DNA of 64,000 nt from Oleiharenicola lentus (GTDB lineage: Bacteria > Verrucomicrobiota > Verrucomicrobiia > Opitutales > Opitutaceae): positions 1,925,693 to 1,989,692 of the forward strand of contig NZ_SDHX01000001.1 of NCBI RefSeq assembly GCF_004118375.1, given 5' to 3'. The translations under genes and the position numbers were made by a program. Of this stretch, positions 62,081 through 64,000 are shown one piece after another (positions within the stretch are counted from its first letter, which is position 1; each line of letters begins with the position of its first letter). The notes beneath the pieces are model-generated. The model was given only the letters and a program-made list of their open reading frames with translations. It had not been told where the DNA came from and did not search any database.

Positions 62081-63514
62081 ATGATCGACCCCGCCTACCA
62101 ATCCTATCGCAACTTGCCGCCGGTGGCCGGCATCGCCTCCTTTGCCGAGGCGGCCCGTCCCGGCTTCTCCATCGATGAGTGCGTGGCCCGCCTGAAGCGG
62201 CATCACTGGGCCTGGCGGCGCCTCCACGGCATCTTCATCGGCCGGCTCACCGCGGAGCCGGTCTATGAACTCAAGATGGGCTTCAGCCTGCACGCCCACT
62301 ACTGCGCGGAGCACGCCGCCGCCTGGCGCCACCGTGTGGGCGAGATGCGCGAGCCGCCGCTGGGGCTCGATGTGGTGCCGCATCCCGCGCTGGAGGCGTT
62401 CTTCGACGAGATCCTCGCCGCCCCGGACACCGGGGCGCTGCTCCTCGGCCTCTACGAGCAGGCGCTGCCCGCCCTGCGCGCGGCCCTCGCGCGCCATATC
62501 GAGGAAACCAACCGCCTCGTCGACCATCCCTCGTTCCGCCTCTGCCGCTTCGCGCTGATCGAGGTGGACGAGATGCTCGCCTACGGGGCCCGGGCGGTGC
62601 CCGCCATGCTGGATGCGGCGGGCCGCGCCGCGCTCCAGCCCTGGGTCGACCTGCTGCAGGCGTTGCTGGCCCAGGCCGGCGGGTTGGACGGCAGCCAGCC
62701 GGAGGCGCCGGGCGAGCTGCACCGCCAGTTCGCCGGCGGCCCGGTCGCGCCCGATCGCTTCGTGCCGCGGCGCGACGAGCGCTTTCCCGACCCCTACAAC
62801 ATGGGCGTACACGCCGAGGTGTTCCTCTACGACGAGGCCCTGCCGGTGCACGCGAAGCCGCTCATGCTCTACTACAAGCGCCTGCGGGAAATCGACGTGC
62901 CGGAAATGATGGCGTCCATCATCGGCGAAACCACGGGCAAGCCGTGGGACTACACCGTGGACATGACGCGCCAGCTCTGGGACGAGGCGCGCCATGCGAT
63001 GATGGGCGAGATCGGCTTTCTGCAGGCGGGCATCGACTGGCGGCAGCTGGTGCGCATCAACTTCACGTGGTCGCTCGCCCTGAACACGCAGCTCCCGCCG
63101 CTGGAGCGGCATGCCGTGCTGTATTTCATCGAGCAGGGCCTGATGCCGCGGACCGGCAAGCGCTTCGAGTGGGAGGTGGGCCAGGCGGCCGGAGATGCGT
63201 TCGCGACCCTGATCCAGGACTACGACTGGGCGGACGAGGTCCTGCATGCGCGCATCGGCCGCGACTGGTATGTGAAGGCGATCGGCGACGCGAAACAGGC
63301 GGTCGAGTACGGCGACGCCTGTTGGTCGCGCGTGTTGATCGACTGGCGCAGCTACCGCGAGCGCGGCCTGACGCAGCACGAGAACTGGTGGCCGGCGCTG
63401 TATGCCGCCTGGTGCCGCCGGCACGGCCGCACGCCCGATCCGGCGGTCATGGCCTACGCCACCAGCTACGAGTCCGCCCGCGCGGACCTGCAGGGCATCA
63501 GTGCCTCGGGTTGA
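62081..63514 (+). CDS. Ferritin-like protein of unknown function
   Basis: 477 residues from ATG 62081; the frame is open far upstream over the transporter but that part is not coding. The C-terminal half looks like a four-helix bundle with candidate iron ligands: GVHAEVFLYDEA, MASIIGETTGKPWDYTVDM, LWDEARHAMMGEIGFL (ExxH) and WADEVLHARIGRDW (ExxH). The N-terminal 200 residues are helical with no motif. No signal peptide. It may be a di-iron or ferritin-like-superfamily enzyme. It lies 11 bp after the transporter gene and just before an ABC exporter, and its role in the locus is unclear. Confidence 0.62.
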   Translation: MIDPAYQSYRNLPPVAGIASFAEAARPGFSIDECVARLKRHHWAWRRLHGIFIGRLTAEPVYELKMGFSLHAHYCAEHAAAWRHRVGEMREPPLGLDVVPHPALEAFFDEILAAPDTGALLLGLYEQALPALRAALARHIEETNRLVDHPSFRLCRFALIEVDEMLAYGARAVPAMLDAAGRAALQPWVDLLQALLAQAGGLDGSQPEAPGELHRQFAGGPVAPDRFVPRRDERFPDPYNMGVHAEVFLYDEALPVHAKPLMLYYKRLREIDVPEMMASIIGETTGKPWDYTVDMTRQLWDEARHAMMGEIGFLQAGIDWRQLVRINFTWSLALNTQLPPLERHAVLYFIEQGLMPRTGKRFEWEVGQAAGDAFATLIQDYDWADEVLHARIGRDWYVKAIGDAKQAVEYGDACWSRVLIDWRSYRERGLTQHENWWPALYAAWCRRHGRTPDPAVMAYATSYESARADLQGISASG

Positions 63515-63533
63515 GCCCCCCCCGTTGACCGTC

Positions 63534-64000
63534 ATGAGTGCTGCGGCGCAGTCCGACCCGGTCATGGCACGCGCGCTGGCGCTATGCCGCCCGTTTGCCG
63601 GCCGGCTCGCGCTCGGCGCCGGGTTGATCGTGCTCGGCACGGCCTTCACCCTGCCGGCACCGTGGCTGTTCAAGCTGCTCCTCGACGAGGCGCTGCCGCG
63701 CCGCGACAGCCGGCTGCTGCTCGTCCTGCTGGTGGCCGCAGTGCTGCTGCTCGTGGCGCGCGCCCTCCTGACGCTCGTGCGCAACCGCCTGCTGCAAACC
63801 GTGGCCATGCGCCTCGTATGCGACCTGCGCATCCGCGTCTTCGCTCACCTGCAGACGGTTTCGCTGCGCTACTTCGATCGCGCGCGCACGGGGGAGACGG
63901 TGGCGAAGATCTGCCAGGACACCGGCGAACTCTACAACCTGACGAACGGCCTGCTCATCAACCTGGTGGCCGACACCGTCACCGTGCTGGCCGTGCTGGT
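63534..64000 (+). CDS. ABC exporter, membrane domain, 3' partial
   Basis: 155 codons to the window edge. Features of an ABC exporter membrane domain: hydrophobic helices (LALGAGLIVLGTAFTLPAPW, LLVLLVAAVLLLVARALLTL), the conserved LQTVAMRLVCDLRIRVFAHL and LQTVSLRYFDRARTGETVAK coupling-helix region. The ATP-binding domain lies beyond the window. Its start at ATG 63534 follows the ferritin-like gene by 19 bp. Confidence 0.85.
   Translation, partial: MSAAAQSDPVMARALALCRPFAGRLALGAGLIVLGTAFTLPAPWLFKLLLDEALPRRDSRLLLVLLVAAVLLLVARALLTLVRNRLLQTVAMRLVCDLRIRVFAHLQTVSLRYFDRARTGETVAKICQDTGELYNLTNGLLINLVADTVTVLAVL

Overview
The window is high-GC bacterial chromosome. It most likely comes from a member of the Verrucomicrobiota close to Opitutaceae. 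This is inferred from three things: a TonB-dependent receptor whose N-terminus carries the VVTLSPFVVTA segment typical of that family, a pilus operon with the gene order of the Akkermansia Amuc_1098-1101 locus, and the set of housekeeping genes. No rRNA gene is present, so the assignment is not proven. Layout: 0-7.8 kb holds amino-sugar metabolism: the 3' part of a UDP-GlcNAc-pyrophosphorylase/phosphohexomutase fusion, a tightly packed operon MFS transporter-nagB-nagA, a nucleoside-hydrolase-like protein, an acetyltransferase and two small proteins. 8-12.2 kb holds the pyruvate dehydrogenase operon (E1 alpha, E1 beta, E2; no E3) and a NUDIX hydrolase. 12.2-18.4 kb holds a Sel1-repeat protein and a four-gene type IV pilus/type II secretion-like operon (PilM-PilN-like, PilO-like, linker, secretin). 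18.4-24.2 kb is the main accessory region: a chromosomal integron. An IntI-type tyrosine recombinase at 22657-24177 (+) carries the integron-specific insertion and an extra N-terminal region of about 177 residues. It diverges from six compact cassettes on the minus strand, separated by five well-formed attC-like sites. In each of the five cassettes whose attC is intact, the first bases are complementary to the R'' box of its own attC, as expected if each moved as a circle. Most junctions use GATCGGC rather than the canonical GTTRRRY. The distal end is cut by a REP-associated (Y1/HUH) transposase gene flanked by perfect 27-bp inverted repeats. 24.3-46.6 kb is mainly housekeeping: a divergent PurA, an inositol-monophosphatase-like protein, IMP dehydrogenase, menC-menE, PolX, nucleotide-sugar enzymes, alanine dehydrogenase, class II aldolase, xseB-dxs, an M48 protease, an EEP nuclease and a NYN/PIN-like protein. 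Embedded in it is a rhombosortase beside a metalloprotease that ends in a GlyGly-CTERM signal. 46.6-47.8 kb is gene-poor, AT-richer and decayed, and begins at a truncated tRNA-like hairpin. 47.8-64 kb is a co-directional carbohydrate-utilisation locus: TonB receptor, GH130, LacI-type regulator, SGNH esterase, heparinase II/III-like lyase, GH5, GH2 beta-mannosidase, sulfatase, 2-hydroxyacid dehydrogenase, a sugar MFS symporter, a ferritin-like protein of unknown role and the start of an ABC exporter. The enzyme set suggests a decorated (sulfated and/or acylated) mannose-containing glycan that may include uronic acid. That substrate is an inference from gene content.
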